Origin: Nitrosospira sp.
Lineage (GTDB): Bacteria; Pseudomonadota; Gammaproteobacteria; Burkholderiales; Nitrosomonadaceae
Length of the DNA: 64,000 nt
Assembly: GCA_013697655.1 (NCBI GenBank)
Contig: JACCWK010000051.1
Coordinates: forward strand, 1-64,000
Reading direction: 5' to 3'
The number at the start of each line of letters is the position of its first letter. The stretch's first letter is position 1. Of the stretch, positions 1 through 10,706 are shown piece after piece. Made by a program: the position numbers and the translations under genes. Under the pieces are notes generated by a model that had not been told where the DNA came from, made no database searches, and saw only the letters and a program-made list of their open reading frames with translations.

Positions 1-150
1 GATCTGAAACAGGAGATGGGCAAGCGCGTACCGGTCAGAACCAAGACCAAGTTGCGCGAGGCCGCGAACGATCATATGGCGATGCTGGAGCAAAACCCTG
101 AGCGCGTTATTGGCTACTTCCAGGATCTCCGGGTTCGCTATGCGGCTTAA
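1..150 (+). CDS. C-terminal fragment of a CDS truncated by the window edge; possibly an IS630-type transposase tail
   Basis: Frame 1 is open from base 1 to TAA at 148-150 (DLKQEMGKRVPVRTKTKLREAANDHMAMLEQNPERVIGYFQDLRVRYAA). The IS630 suggestion is only a recollection of similar tails. Confidence 0.35.
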   Translation, partial: DLKQEMGKRVPVRTKTKLREAANDHMAMLEQNPERVIGYFQDLRVRYAA

Positions 151-214
151 TACTTCACAGGGCCGAAGCAATAAGGCCCATCCAGTGCATGAAAATTATC
201 TCGTTAGAGCAGAT

Positions 215-244
215 AGAATACATGCTAGCAGAATACATGCTAGC
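215..244. repeat. Two perfect 15-bp tandem copies of AGAATACATGCTAGC
   Basis: Copies at 215-229 and 230-244, upstream of dapF. Confidence 0.85.
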
Positions 245-308
245 GCAGCGCGATTATACGCGACTCGCGTCGGTGACCATTGTTGAACGTAACCGGTAGG
301 TCCAATTA

Positions 309-1136
309 ATGAAATTCAAGTTCACAAAAATGCATGGCTTGGGCAACGATTTCGTTGTCATTGACTGCGTGAATCAGTCTCCCTCCCTGAGTTCTGAGCA
401 ATTACACCTGCTTGCCGACCGTCATTTTGGCGTCGGCTGTGATCAGATTCTGCTGATAGAATCAGCCGAAGGCGATGCCGATTTTCGCTATCGCATTTTT
501 AACGCCGATGGCGGCGAAGTGGAACAGTGCGGCAATGGCGTGCGCTGTTTCGTTCGCTATGTGCATGATCGGAGAATGACAAAAAAGAATGAAATTCGCG
601 TTGAAACGCTCGGTGGTCTGATCATTCCCAGGTTGGAGACCAATGGAGAAGTAACGGTCAACATGGGCGCGCCGAAATTTGAGCCTCAAGAGATTCCTTT
701 TATCACCGGAAAACGCGCACTGACCTATCCACTCAATATCGATGACAGGCAAGTAGAAATCAGCGCAGTATCCATGGGAAATCCTCACGCGGTGCAGCTG
801 GTAGCGGATGTGAATCATGCGCCAGTACTGACTGAAGGCGCGCTGATCGAGCGGCATCCTCGTTTTCCCCAGTGGGTGAACGCCGGATATATGCAGGTAA
901 TGGATCGCGGTCATATTCGGCTGCGAGTATATGAACGCGGCACGGGTGAAACGCTCGCCTGCGGCACTGGCGCTTGTGCCGCCGTGGTGACAGGAATCAA
1001 ACTGGGGCTGCTGGAGTCAACGGTCAGAGTCAGTTTTCGCGGCGGCGATTTGGTTGTACGCTGGGGAGGTGGAAACGAGCCAGTCTGGATGACTGGTCCT
1101 GCTGTTGCCGTGTTTGACGGAGAGATTGACTTATGA
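309..1136 (+). CDS. dapF: Diaminopimelate epimerase
   Basis: [29 protein letters not shown] and [16 protein letters not shown] catalytic-cysteine motifs. Confidence 0.97.
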   Translation: MKFKFTKMHGLGNDFVVIDCVNQSPSLSSEQLHLLADRHFGVGCDQILLIESAEGDADFRYRIFNADGGEVEQCGNGVRCFVRYVHDRRMTKKNEIRVETLGGLIIPRLETNGEVTVNMGAPKFEPQEIPFITGKRALTYPLNIDDRQVEISAVSMGNPHAVQLVADVNHAPVLTEGALIERHPRFPQWVNAGYMQVMDRGHIRLRVYERGTGETLACGTGACAAVVTGIKLGLLESTVRVSFRGGDLVVRWGGGNEPVWMTGPAVAVFDGEIDL

Positions 1137-1240
1137 TCACCTCAATAAATTCAAATTTGTGAATATCCGCGCGCATTACCGCCTACCTAATTCACGTCCG
1201 CAATTGGCAAATAAGCTTACTCAAAACGTCGAATTTATAA

Positions 1241-1942
1241 ATGCGTTCTTATGAAATTCCATCGGGGAAAAATATGAAATTCAATTCGGAAGAAATAGCC
1301 CAATATCTGCGGAAGCATCCCGAATTTTTTGAGGAATATGCCGACATGCTGACAGACATTCAGGTGCCTCATCCTCACGGTGGCAGAGCTATTCCCATCA
1401 GCGAGCGGCAAATCGTTACGCTGCGAGATAAGAACCGTGTCCTGCAAGAGAAACTGGGTGAATTGGTCAGACTCGGCGAAGAAAACGGCGCACTTAGTGA
1501 AAAAATGCACCGTCTGGCGGTCACGCTACTCACTTTCACCCGTCTAAGCGATTTGTTGCATGGACTACATTTTAACCTGAGCGAAGATTTTTCCATACCG
1601 CATATGGCGCTACGGTTATGGGACATAACCGGCGAAGGTCCGGCTTTGCCGGAATTTACAGCAACGAGTGTGGATGTCCGTATCGTGGCCGAAAGCCTGT
1701 TGCGTCCTTACTGTGGTCCTCATGTATTGGATGAAATCAAAAGCTTTTTTGGAAAGGATGCCCTCCGTCTGCGCTCATTTGCGATGGCACCCTTGCGAGC
1801 GGAGCAAACCATCGGTCTTTTAGTAATGGGCAGCGAAGATTCACAACGATTTTATCCAGAAATGGGGACCATTTATCTGACACAGCTTGGCGAGCTTGTA
1901 AGCGCTGCATTGGCCCGGTACAGGCCGGCCGGAGAATTCTGA
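1241..1942 (+). CDS. DUF484 family protein (start may be the internal ATG at 1274)
   Basis: MKFNSEEIAQYLRKHPEFFEEYADML... is typical of DUF484; located between dapF and xerC as is common. Confidence 0.85.
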   Translation: MRSYEIPSGKNMKFNSEEIAQYLRKHPEFFEEYADMLTDIQVPHPHGGRAIPISERQIVTLRDKNRVLQEKLGELVRLGEENGALSEKMHRLAVTLLTFTRLSDLLHGLHFNLSEDFSIPHMALRLWDITGEGPALPEFTATSVDVRIVAESLLRPYCGPHVLDEIKSFFGKDALRLRSFAMAPLRAEQTIGLLVMGSEDSQRFYPEMGTIYLTQLGELVSAALARYRPAGEF

Positions 1943-1952
1943 AGAGCGAATA

Positions 1953-2891
1953 ATGAGTTCGGATATTCCAAGAGACGCAAAAGGTAATATCATGTCCGGC
2001 GATAACGCGGCCATACTCGCTGCCGCATATCTTTTTCATCTGGCCAATGAGCGGCGTTTATCACCGCTTACTTGCGAGAGTTACGCACGTGACATTACCG
2101 TCTTGTTGAACTTCGCAAAGGAAACATCCCTCGACCAACTGCAAGTCCATCACATTCGCCGGTTCATAGCCCAGCTTCACGGGAAGGGTTTCTCCGGCAG
2201 GAGTCTAGCAAGGAGGTTGTCAGCATGGCGTGGCTTCTACAATTATCTGACCCGAGACCACGGCTATGTCTGCAATCCTTGCGCCGGGGTACATGCGCCA
2301 AAATCGCCGAGAGCCCTGCCTCATACCCTCTCACCCGATGAGGCGGCGAAACTGCTGGAGTTTCCTGTCGATGATGACTTAATGGCATTGCGGGACAAAG
2401 CCATGTTCGAGCTATGCTACTCCTCGGGGCTACGACTGGCGGAACTTACCAGTTTAAAACCCGCTGACCTGAGCTTTTCCGACGGCACAGCGCGCGTCAC
2501 AGGGAAAGGTAGCAAGACCCGAATCGTGCCCATAGGCAGCCAGGCCACGCAGGCTTTGCGCGAATGGATGAAATTACGTGAAACCTTGGCCAAAGCGGGG
2601 ACCACCGCGTTATTCGTGTCGCGGTATGGAAAAAACATCAGTTCGCGGTCAATCAGTCAGCGGCTGAAAATTCAGGCAATGCGGCAAGGAATCAGCGCCA
2701 ATATCCATCCCCACGTACTTCGGCATTCGTTTGCCTCCCACCTGCTGCAGTCGAGTGGCGACTTGCGGGCCGTACAGGAAATGCTGGGACACGCCAGTAT
2801 CAGCACTACGCAGATTTATACCCATCTTGATTTTCAACATTTGGCGAAGGTATACGATGCGACTCATCCGCGAGCAAAAAAGAAAGGTTGA
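1953..2891 (+). CDS. xerC: Tyrosine recombinase XerC
   Basis: Phage-integrase fold with HPHVLRHSFASHLLQSSGDLRAVQEMLGHASISTTQIYTH; dapF-DUF484-xerC context. Confidence 0.93.
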   Translation: MSSDIPRDAKGNIMSGDNAAILAAAYLFHLANERRLSPLTCESYARDITVLLNFAKETSLDQLQVHHIRRFIAQLHGKGFSGRSLARRLSAWRGFYNYLTRDHGYVCNPCAGVHAPKSPRALPHTLSPDEAAKLLEFPVDDDLMALRDKAMFELCYSSGLRLAELTSLKPADLSFSDGTARVTGKGSKTRIVPIGSQATQALREWMKLRETLAKAGTTALFVSRYGKNISSRSISQRLKIQAMRQGISANIHPHVLRHSFASHLLQSSGDLRAVQEMLGHASISTTQIYTHLDFQHLAKVYDATHPRAKKKG

Positions 2892-2979
2892 ACTCCCGTA
2901 TAAACACTAACTGTACAGTTTGCATTTTTTCTGCGAATCAGCGTTATAATCTTTGCTCTCAATCATCTCGCGTTAACTC

Positions 2980-3516
2980 ATGCAGGAATATCACGGCACT
3001 ACCATACTTTCGGCGCGACGCGGCACTCAAGTCGCGCTTGGGGGCGATGGCCAGGTAACTCTGGGCGCTATTGTAGCCAAGGCCAGCGCCCGCAAGGTGC
3101 GCAGGCTCTACCACGACAAAATTCTCGCGGGATTTGCAGGCGGCACAGCCGATGCTTTTACCTTGTTCGAGCGTTTTGAAGGCAAGCTTGAAAAACATCA
3201 GGGGCACCTCATGCGTTCAGCAGTTGAGTTGGCGAAGGATTGGCGCACCGATCGCATTTTGCGCCGACTGGAAGCGATGTTGATCGTAGCCGACCCAGGA
3301 ACTACCCTGATTATCACGGGCTCGGGTGATGTAATTGAGCCTGAGCTTGGGCTTGCTGCGATCGGAAGCGGCGGCTCTTACGCTCATTCTGCCGCGCGCG
3401 CGCTTCTGGAGAATACCAGCTTTACACCGCTGGAAATCGTCAAGAAGTCACTTACCATCGCTGGCGACCTGTGCATCTATACCAATCAGAACCATATAAT
3501 CGAGGTTCTGGAGTAA
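2980..3516 (+). CDS. hslV: ATP-dependent protease subunit HslV
   Basis: [27 protein letters not shown]-terminus; followed by hslU. Confidence 0.96.
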   Translation: MQEYHGTTILSARRGTQVALGGDGQVTLGAIVAKASARKVRRLYHDKILAGFAGGTADAFTLFERFEGKLEKHQGHLMRSAVELAKDWRTDRILRRLEAMLIVADPGTTLIITGSGDVIEPELGLAAIGSGGSYAHSAARALLENTSFTPLEIVKKSLTIAGDLCIYTNQNHIIEVLE

Positions 3517-3645
3517 TGAGCAAACTCAAAACGTGGACAGCGAGACGCGAGGTGAAATACAAGGGAAGCACGTTCTGCTCCGCCTATCAGATGTTTCAAA
3601 CCCTGCTTCTCGTTTTATTTTTTCACATCCTGCCATTTACCACTG

Positions 3646-4989
3646 ATGCCTGAAACCATGTCCCAACTGACTCCACAGGAAATCGTCCACGAGTTGGACA
3701 AGCACATCATCGGTCAGGATGCCGCCAAGCGATCCGTGGCCATTGCGCTCAGAAATCGCTGGCGCAGGCAGCAGGTAATGGACCCTCTGCGACAGGAAAT
3801 CACGCCAAAAAATATTCTGATGATCGGCCCTACCGGCGTTGGCAAGACCGAAATCGCGCGCCGTCTGGCGAAACTCGTCGATGCGCCGTTCATTAAGGTA
3901 GAAGCAACCAAGTTCACAGAGGTGGGTTATGTCGGACGCGATGTGGATTCTATCATTCGCGATCTGGTGGAATCCGCCATCAAGCAGTCCCGCGAACAGG
4001 AAGCCCAAAAAATGCGAACCCGCGCGGAAGACCATGCTGAAGAGCGAATCCTCGACGTATTGCTACCGCTTGCAAGGGAGATGGGTTCACAAATGGAAGT
4101 TGCTGAAGGCGACAATGCTACCCGGCAGAAATTCCGCAAGAAACTGCGTGAAGGCGAGCTAAACGACAAAGAAATTGAAATCGAAGTGGCCGCAACACAT
4201 ACTCACATGGAAATCTTCGCCCCGCCGGGGATGGAGGAACTTACCACGCAAATTCAGGGTATGTTCCAGAATCTGGGCGGGGAAAGAAAAAAAACACGTA
4301 AGCTGAGAATCCGTGAGGCGATGAAGCTCATCACCGATGAAGAAGCATCCAAGCTCGTCAATGATGACGAACTGAAGCTTCGTTCAGTGCAGAACGTTGA
4401 GCAGAACGGCATCGTGTTCCTGGACGAAATCGACAAGATTACAAGCCGCTCCGAAACTTCCGGCGCGGATGTATCGCGTCAGGGCGTACAGCGGGACTTG
4501 CTACCACTGGTGGAAGGCACCACCGTTTCCACCAAATATGGCATGATCAAAACTGATCATATTCTGTTCATCGCCAGCGGCGCATTTCACCTCGCCAAGC
4601 CTTCCGATCTAATTCCCGAATTGCAGGGGCGCTTTCCCATTCGCGTGGAACTGACAAGTCTTAGCGCTGACGATTTTGTACAAATCCTCACCAACACCGA
4701 CGCTTGTCTGATACGCCAATACGAGGCGCTATTGGGAACTGAAGGAATCAAGCTGGGATTTACACCCGATGCGGTTAAACGTCTCGCGGAGATTGCCTTT
4801 GCGGTCAACGAAAAAACCGAGAACATCGGCGCCAGGCGTCTTTATACCGTGATGGAAAAACTTCTGGAAGAGATTTCCTTCGATGCCGCAAAACATAGTG
4901 GCAATACCATCGTTATTGATGCCACATACGTGGATGGACGGCTCAACAGCTTGTCACAAAGCGAGGATTTAGCCCGCTACGTGCTTTAA
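3646..4989 (+). CDS. hslU: ATP-dependent protease ATPase subunit HslU
   Basis: [34 protein letters not shown]; Walker [10 protein letters not shown]; Walker [11 protein letters not shown]. Confidence 0.97.
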   Translation: MPETMSQLTPQEIVHELDKHIIGQDAAKRSVAIALRNRWRRQQVMDPLRQEITPKNILMIGPTGVGKTEIARRLAKLVDAPFIKVEATKFTEVGYVGRDVDSIIRDLVESAIKQSREQEAQKMRTRAEDHAEERILDVLLPLAREMGSQMEVAEGDNATRQKFRKKLREGELNDKEIEIEVAATHTHMEIFAPPGMEELTTQIQGMFQNLGGERKKTRKLRIREAMKLITDEEASKLVNDDELKLRSVQNVEQNGIVFLDEIDKITSRSETSGADVSRQGVQRDLLPLVEGTTVSTKYGMIKTDHILFIASGAFHLAKPSDLIPELQGRFPIRVELTSLSADDFVQILTNTDACLIRQYEALLGTEGIKLGFTPDAVKRLAEIAFAVNEKTENIGARRLYTVMEKLLEEISFDAAKHSGNTIVIDATYVDGRLNSLSQSEDLARYVL

Positions 4990-5175
4990 CTTCTGCTTCG
5001 TATGGAAAGATGCATCGCAGTTAAACGGCGGGTTGACGTGTAACCTGTTATAATTCTAACCTGCGGCGTTTGCTCCATGTCTCCACGCCCATTCTGTTTT
5101 TTCAAACTTTACCCATCTGCCTAAGACTGGCGTCTCGTAAACGGGGCGACAGGCCGATTTTACTCTTGGAATTCT

Positions 5176-6507
5176 ATGTCTTTCACTATTTTCGGCCTGT
5201 CCGATGAAATCATTCGTGCCGTCACCGAATGCGGCTACACTGACCCGACTCCTATCCAGCTACAAGCAATCCCCGCTGTGCTGGCGGGGGGCGACTTGCT
5301 GGCTGGCGCCCAAACCGGTACCGGCAAGACTGCCGGCTTTACTTTACCTATATTGCATCGCTTGTCTAACAGGAGCATAAAAGGGCCCTCCAGCGGACGG
5401 CCGCCGATCCGTGCGTTAATTCTCGTCCCTACTCGAGAACTCGCAGCACAGGTGGAAGAAAGCATACGCGATTATGGAAAATACCTGAAATTGAGTTCGA
5501 TGGTAATGATCGGCGGAGTCAGCATCAATCCGCAAATTACCCGCCTGAAAAGTCGCGTGGATATTCTGGTAGCCACCCCAGGACGCTTGCTGGATCATGT
5601 GCAGCAAAAAACGCTTGATCTGTCGCATATTGAAATTCTCGTGCTGGACGAGGCTGACCGCATGCTCGACATGGGCTTCATTCGCGACATAAAAAAGATA
5701 CTCGTGCTGTTGCCCAAACAGCGGCAGAATCTGCTGTTCTCTGCCACCTTTTCCGACGGGATCCGAGCGCTGGCGGAAAGCTTGCTCAACCATCCGGCGA
5801 TGATTGAAGTCGCGCGCCGCAACGCAACCGCCGACAACGTAACACACGTCGTGCACCCAGTAGATCGTGAGCGAAAGCGTGACCTGCTTGCCCATCTTAT
5901 CAAGCAGCACCACTGGTCGCAGGTACTGGTGTTCACACGCACCAAGCACGGCGCCAACAAACTGGCTGAGCATCTGGTCACGAATGGTATCCCATCGCTC
6001 GCTATACATGGCAACAAAAGCCAGTCGGCGCGCACTCGGGCACTGGCGGAATTCAAGACCGGTAGCCTCCAGGTACTGGTGGCAACCGACATTGCCGCAC
6101 GCGGAATCGATATCAGCGAATTACCGCATGTGGTCAACTTTGAATTGCCCAACGTGCCGGAGGATTATGTCCATCGTATCGGGCGCACTGGCCGTGCTGG
6201 GGCAGAAGGAGATGCGGTATCACTAGTGTGCGTAGATGAGCTCAAGCTGTTAACGGATATAGAAAGACTGATCAAACGAGATTTATTTAATAAAGTTATC
6301 GCTGGTTTTGAGCCGGACCCGCGCATCAGGGCCGAGCCGATAGTGAATGGGAGCGGCGGGGGACAACGCCGTACGCTACCCGGACTACCTGGACGTAGTC
6401 AACGAAGAAGCCAGCCAAGCGCTAAACCGCGCGCCCCCCGGATACCTTCAGGACCCTCCTCTGGTCGCGCGCCCGTGCTGCAGCGCTCAGGGGGACGTGG
6501 CCGTTAA
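5176..6507 (+). CDS. rhlE: DEAD-box RNA helicase, RhlE-like
   Basis: [45 protein letters not shown]; basic Gly/Arg/Pro C-terminal tail. Confidence 0.92.
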   Translation: MSFTIFGLSDEIIRAVTECGYTDPTPIQLQAIPAVLAGGDLLAGAQTGTGKTAGFTLPILHRLSNRSIKGPSSGRPPIRALILVPTRELAAQVEESIRDYGKYLKLSSMVMIGGVSINPQITRLKSRVDILVATPGRLLDHVQQKTLDLSHIEILVLDEADRMLDMGFIRDIKKILVLLPKQRQNLLFSATFSDGIRALAESLLNHPAMIEVARRNATADNVTHVVHPVDRERKRDLLAHLIKQHHWSQVLVFTRTKHGANKLAEHLVTNGIPSLAIHGNKSQSARTRALAEFKTGSLQVLVATDIAARGIDISELPHVVNFELPNVPEDYVHRIGRTGRAGAEGDAVSLVCVDELKLLTDIERLIKRDLFNKVIAGFEPDPRIRAEPIVNGSGGGQRRTLPGLPGRSQRRSQPSAKPRAPRIPSGPSSGRAPVLQRSGGRGR

Positions 6508-6667
6508 TATAATTTCCGGGTTGGGGGTTGAAGTGAAGCAGGTGAGACCGAACACCGAAGACAATACCGAGCCAGAGCCATTTTCAAGCCCGCCAACATA
6601 TACCTTCCATCTCTAGGGAAGAAGAGGAAAGAAAGCCAATAGTGCGCCGCTGATGAATGTACTGACA

Positions 6668-7861
6668 CTACACATATTGTCCCGCGGCATAACCGGATGC
6701 CCAAGCCCACTGGAAATTGAATCCACCCAGATGTCCGGTTACATCCAGGACTTCACCGATAAAATATAATCCGGGTACTTTTTTCGCTTCCATCGTCTTG
6801 GATGACAATTCACGGGTATCCACCCCACCAAGAGTCACCTCCGCTTTCTTGTAACCTGCGGTACCGCTTGGGGTAATTTCCCACTTATGCAATTGTGCAG
6901 CAATCTGCTTTAATTCGGTTTCACTATATTGGTTTATCGGTCGGGCGGGCTGACTCTCCACTATGACTTCGCACCAAGCCTGTGCAAAACGTCTAGGCAG
7001 ATATTGCGTCAGCAAATTTGGCAGTAACGCGGTGCTATGTCTGTGATCTTGAAGCCACGCCGCTGCATCGATATTTGATAACAAATTGATATAAATTGGG
7101 GTTCCTGGTTGCCAGTAAGACGAAATCTGTAATATCGCCGGACCGCTCAAGCCACGATGCGTAAGTAATAGATTTTCGCGAAAGCATGCAGCGTTGCAGC
7201 TAACAGCGGCGTCAACCGTTACGCCTGAAAGCTCGGAGAAACGCGAAAATTGTTCGGGCGCGAAAATTAGGGGAACAAGTGCTGGCCGCAGCGGCGTGAC
7301 GGGGATGCCAAATTGCTGGGCAATTTCATAGCCGAAAGGGCTTGCACCGACTTGCGGAATAGATAGACCACCGGTCGCGATAACTAATGAACGGGTAGTC
7401 ACCGTGCCCCGATCAGTTTCCAGGACGAATCCACCCGCAGAAGCATCGATACGACTGGTCCTATGCACTCGACAGGGCATTTGCCATTCGACTCCTGCCG
7501 CGTCGCACTCATGCCACAACAGATCGATGATTTGTTGCGAACTGCCGTCGCAAAACAATTGTCCCAATTTTTTTTCATGGTAACCGATACCATGTTTCTC
7601 TACTAGAGCGACAAAGTTTTGCGGGGTGAAGCGTGCTAATGCCGATCGGCAGAAATGGGGGTTGTGTGACAGAAAATTTTCCGGCCTGGTGGAAAGATTT
7701 GTAAAGTTGCACCGTCCGCCACCCGAAATACGAATCTTTTCTGCAAGCTTAAACGTGTGGTCCAGCAGCATTACCGAACGTCCCCGCTTGCCTGCTTCAA
7801 TCGCGCACATCATCCCCGCCGCACCCGCACCTATCACGATGACTTCTTTCTCTAATTTCAT
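6668..7861 (-). CDS. HI0933/YhiN-family FAD-dependent flavoprotein
   Basis: VIVIGAGAAGMMCAIEAGKRGRSVMLLD dinucleotide fold; ISGGGRCNFTN; GGFNFQWAWASGYAAG. Confidence 0.88.
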   Translation of the reverse strand: MKLEKEVIVIGAGAAGMMCAIEAGKRGRSVMLLDHTFKLAEKIRISGGGRCNFTNLSTRPENFLSHNPHFCRSALARFTPQNFVALVEKHGIGYHEKKLGQLFCDGSSQQIIDLLWHECDAAGVEWQMPCRVHRTSRIDASAGGFVLETDRGTVTTRSLVIATGGLSIPQVGASPFGYEIAQQFGIPVTPLRPALVPLIFAPEQFSRFSELSGVTVDAAVSCNAACFRENLLLTHRGLSGPAILQISSYWQPGTPIYINLLSNIDAAAWLQDHRHSTALLPNLLTQYLPRRFAQAWCEVIVESQPARPINQYSETELKQIAAQLHKWEITPSGTAGYKKAEVTLGGVDTRELSSKTMEAKKVPGLYFIGEVLDVTGHLGGFNFQWAWASGYAAGQYV

Positions 7862-7884
7862 CGGCGCGTCGCAATGAACCCGCT

Positions 7885-8541
7885 TTATAAATCCGCCTTA
7901 CGCCATACGCTGGCCAGCCACGACTGTTGTTCGCGCGGCTGGCCAGTAGGGCGGTAATAGTGATTAATTTCTATGAATCCCGCAGATGTCATATAATCCC
8001 GCCACTTCTCGATGTCATGGTATGCGCCATAACGACCATGGTTCCATCCTTCTTCATTATTCCCGCGCGGGTTGGAACTAAACAGGACACCACGCGGTTT
8101 CAGCGTTATGCGCAACTCTTTCAGCACGCGCGGCAGCTCACAGCCAGGAACATGAAAAAGCGACGCATTGGCAAATATTCCATCGAAGTAGCCATGCGGC
8201 AGATCGAGCTCCAGAAAATCCAGCTGCCATACTTCGCATCCGCTATAAGTGCGAGCCATTTCAACAAAGCGTCTGGCGCCATCCAGTCCCACAGCGATAT
8301 GACCGAGCTCAGTAAAAGCCTTGAGGTCGCGACCCGGCCCACAGCCAAAATCCAGTAGGGTATAAGGCGCCGCACTCTCAACGTGCCGTAGCAACTCCGC
8401 CATATTTTGCCGGACATCATGATTGCGCGTACCTTCCCAGAAATGCTCGGCATGTTCATTGTAATGACCCAGCGTATCATATGAAATTTTATTTAAGTTC
8501 AATGGGTTGATCTTCACATGAAGGCCTATGTGTAATGACAT
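7885..8541 (-). CDS. Class I SAM-dependent methyltransferase
   Basis: YTLLDFGCGPGRDLKAFTELGHIAVGLDGA SAM-binding motif. Confidence 0.85.
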   Translation of the reverse strand: MSLHIGLHVKINPLNLNKISYDTLGHYNEHAEHFWEGTRNHDVRQNMAELLRHVESAAPYTLLDFGCGPGRDLKAFTELGHIAVGLDGARRFVEMARTYSGCEVWQLDFLELDLPHGYFDGIFANASLFHVPGCELPRVLKELRITLKPRGVLFSSNPRGNNEEGWNHGRYGAYHDIEKWRDYMTSAGFIEINHYYRPTGQPREQQSWLASVWRKADL

Positions 8542-8713
8542 AATCGGATTTTTGTTATGCCGACCAATTCACAGCAGGAGCAAAATCCCGCCCTAGCCTC
8601 AGAGCGCCTCATACTGGTTTCTTGCTGGCATGAGAAACCGTTGACGTAGAGCAGAGCGCGATTAGGTTCCTCTTTGGAGGCATTTACCTCGTTCCAATCC
8701 ATCCCGGACATCG

Positions 8714-9484
8714 TTAACTCAGGACGCCCAGCAGCGCACCGCGTGCTCGCAAATCTTGCATTACTGTCAGCCCCCCCTGAAGCACGGCTTCGAGCGAGGG
8801 ATGACGACTTTCTGTAGCAATGATTTCAAGAGCGGCTTGGCCCGTGTACTCAGCAGTCTCCAATAGACTTATAAGGCGCGAAGTAAATGGGTTGATTTCC
8901 GTAAACCGGACCGCATCGCTGGTGTCGCGGAATACCAGTAAAAAGGTTTCTGCCGGCTTTATTCGAACGCGTGGCCCGATATAATGCACGGGCCAGCGAT
9001 AACGAAGATTGGCAAATACCGGATTAAGAGCCGGACGCTGTTCAAGCAAGCTGCCCTCGGCATCGATCCGATCCCACTCCGGCGCGACGATCGAGGTAGA
9101 GAGTACCAGTTCTACCCATTCATAGTGTGCGAGTTCCAGTGCGAATTCCGGAAAATTGCCAGACAGCGTTCCTTCACTTTGCAGGAATTGAATGAACTCA
9201 TCGGGTATCTGGCGAAAGAAGGGTGAATGGCTACGATGCGTGGCTAGGAAAGCACGCACGAGCCGTCCCCACCTGCGCGTCCCCAGCACTTTCCTGAGTA
9301 CCGGAAAGCAGCTCAACAAAAAACTCTCAATATTATTGTAAACCAGCCTTCTGTAAATCAGCATACGCTGCGCGTCAATGCCGCGGGGACAATGGTTTAC
9401 CTTCGGGTCGCGGATATGCGCCGTGAAAGCGTATTGGTACCGCTGAAATTCAGGAAGCGGCGCGGGCATGGGTCGCATCGGCAT
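8714..9484 (-). CDS. DUF2063 family protein (HvfC/BufC-type MNIO partner)
   Basis: N-terminal LPEFQRYQYAFTAHIRDP...QRMLIYRRLVYNNIESFLLSCFPVLRKVLG is DUF2063-like; overlaps the DUF692 gene by 35 nt as annotated. Confidence 0.85.
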   Translation of the reverse strand: MPMRPMPAPLPEFQRYQYAFTAHIRDPKVNHCPRGIDAQRMLIYRRLVYNNIESFLLSCFPVLRKVLGTRRWGRLVRAFLATHRSHSPFFRQIPDEFIQFLQSEGTLSGNFPEFALELAHYEWVELVLSTSIVAPEWDRIDAEGSLLEQRPALNPVFANLRYRWPVHYIGPRVRIKPAETFLLVFRDTSDAVRFTEINPFTSRLISLLETAEYTGQAALEIIATESRHPSLEAVLQGGLTVMQDLRARGALLGVLS

Positions 9485-10301
9485 GCCGATTCTGAATCAG
9501 GCTAATCCGCTGGACTTCACGCATCAGCTCATTAAGAGGAGGGATATTAAAGTCGCGCTCCAGCAGCGTGGGTGCTACGCCGTGAATACCGTAGGTTTGA
9601 TCGAGCAATGCCCATACGGGATCGATCACGTCTGCACCGTGAGTATCGATAATCAGATTCTCCGTTTCTTTATAATGCCCAGCCATATGCATGTAGACGA
9701 TACGTTCGGTTGGCATGGCACGGATAAATTCGACTGGATCATAGGCGTGGTTAATGCTATTGACGTAGACGTTATTGACGTCGAGATGCAGGTCGCAATC
9801 CGCTTCGGTTAACACGGCACGGATAAAGTCTGCTTCGCTCAATTCAGCAATGGGCGCTCGCAAATAAAACGAGGCATTCTCCAATGCGATGCGGCGCTCC
9901 AGAATATCCTGAGCGCGGCGGACGCGAGCGGCAACGTACTTCACTGCTTCTCCGGTAAAAGGAATCGGAAGCAGATCGTATAAATGCCCATCATCGGAGC
10001 AGTATGAGAGGTGTTCGGTATAAAAAAGAATTCGATGCTGGTCCAGGAACTGTCGAATTTTATGCAGTAATGCCTCATCCAATGGTGCCGGGCTACCAAT
10101 CGAGAGTGACAAGCCATGGCAAACAAAAGGATAGCGTTCGGTGAAAGCCCGCAAATCACGCCCTGGCGCACCACCGAGATCAATCCAGTTTTCCGGAGCA
10201 ATTTCGAAAAAATCGATGCCATCGGGAACATGGGTTTTCAATGCCGGAATCAACTCGCGCCGAAAACCCAACCCCACGCCATCCAGACCCATGAGTTTCA
10301 T
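9450..10301 (-). CDS. DUF692 multinuclear non-haem iron oxidase (MNIO, MbnB/HvfB/BufB-like)
   Basis: CHGLSLSIGS, FYTEHLSYC, ALENASFY, LHLDVNNVYVNS, YMHMAGHY and LLERDFNIPP carry the expected metal-ligand residues. Confidence 0.92.
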   Translation of the reverse strand: MKLMGLDGVGLGFRRELIPALKTHVPDGIDFFEIAPENWIDLGGAPGRDLRAFTERYPFVCHGLSLSIGSPAPLDEALLHKIRQFLDQHRILFYTEHLSYCSDDGHLYDLLPIPFTGEAVKYVAARVRRAQDILERRIALENASFYLRAPIAELSEADFIRAVLTEADCDLHLDVNNVYVNSINHAYDPVEFIRAMPTERIVYMHMAGHYKETENLIIDTHGADVIDPVWALLDQTYGIHGVAPTLLERDFNIPPLNELMREVQRISLIQNRHADATHARAAS

Positions 10302-10313
10302 GGGAAAGAGAGT

Positions 10314-10706
10314 TTACTTTTTCATCCCACCATGCGGAGCTGTGGCGGGTGGTGTTGCGCTCGGTTTCGTCCCGCCATAGCGATCAGCTTCCGGCTGATC
10401 GATAGCGCCATCCTTATTAGCATCTATCCTGTCGAATATGGCTTCGTGATGCTTAAGAAATTCTTCCTTGGTGACCTTGCCATCCTTGTTGGCGTCCACC
10501 ATCGACATGCCACATTTGCCTTCGCCAGATTTTGCTTCACCATATTTATTGGGGTCTACCTTATCAGCGTAAGCCAGCATATATCCCTTATCTATAGATT
10601 GAACTGCAAAAGGGCTGTCAGCTGCAGAGGCGATCGGCACAGCACAAAGCGTAGCGGCAAAGGCAGAACCCACCGCGAAGGAAATCATTGTTTTTTTATC
10701 GCGCAT
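10314..10706 (-). CDS. Secreted EF-hand protein with an EGKCG motif; putative MNIO RiPP precursor
   Basis: Signal peptide MRDKKTMISFAVGSAFAATLCAVPIASA; KSGEGKCGMSMV; EF-hand loops DANKDGKVTKEE and DANKDGAIDQPE; immediately upstream of the DUF692 gene on the same strand. Confidence 0.85.
   Translation of the reverse strand: MRDKKTMISFAVGSAFAATLCAVPIASAADSPFAVQSIDKGYMLAYADKVDPNKYGEAKSGEGKCGMSMVDANKDGKVTKEEFLKHHEAIFDRIDANKDGAIDQPEADRYGGTKPSATPPATAPHGGMKK

Noticed and set aside
462-914. Antisense ORF inside dapF
   Set aside because: Fully overlapped by a certain dapF gene; no recognisable domain.
1953-2891. Tyrosine recombinase as an integrative-element integrase
   Set aside because: dapF-DUF484-xerC context and XerC-like sequence indicate the housekeeping recombinase.
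5416-6152. Two antisense ORFs inside rhlE
   Set aside because: Overlap a strong DEAD-box helicase; no family features.
8526-8711. 61-aa minus-strand ORF between methyltransferase and DUF2063; considered as a second RiPP precursor because of several Cys
   Set aside because: No signal peptide, no EGKCG or repeated Cys motif; sequence looks random.
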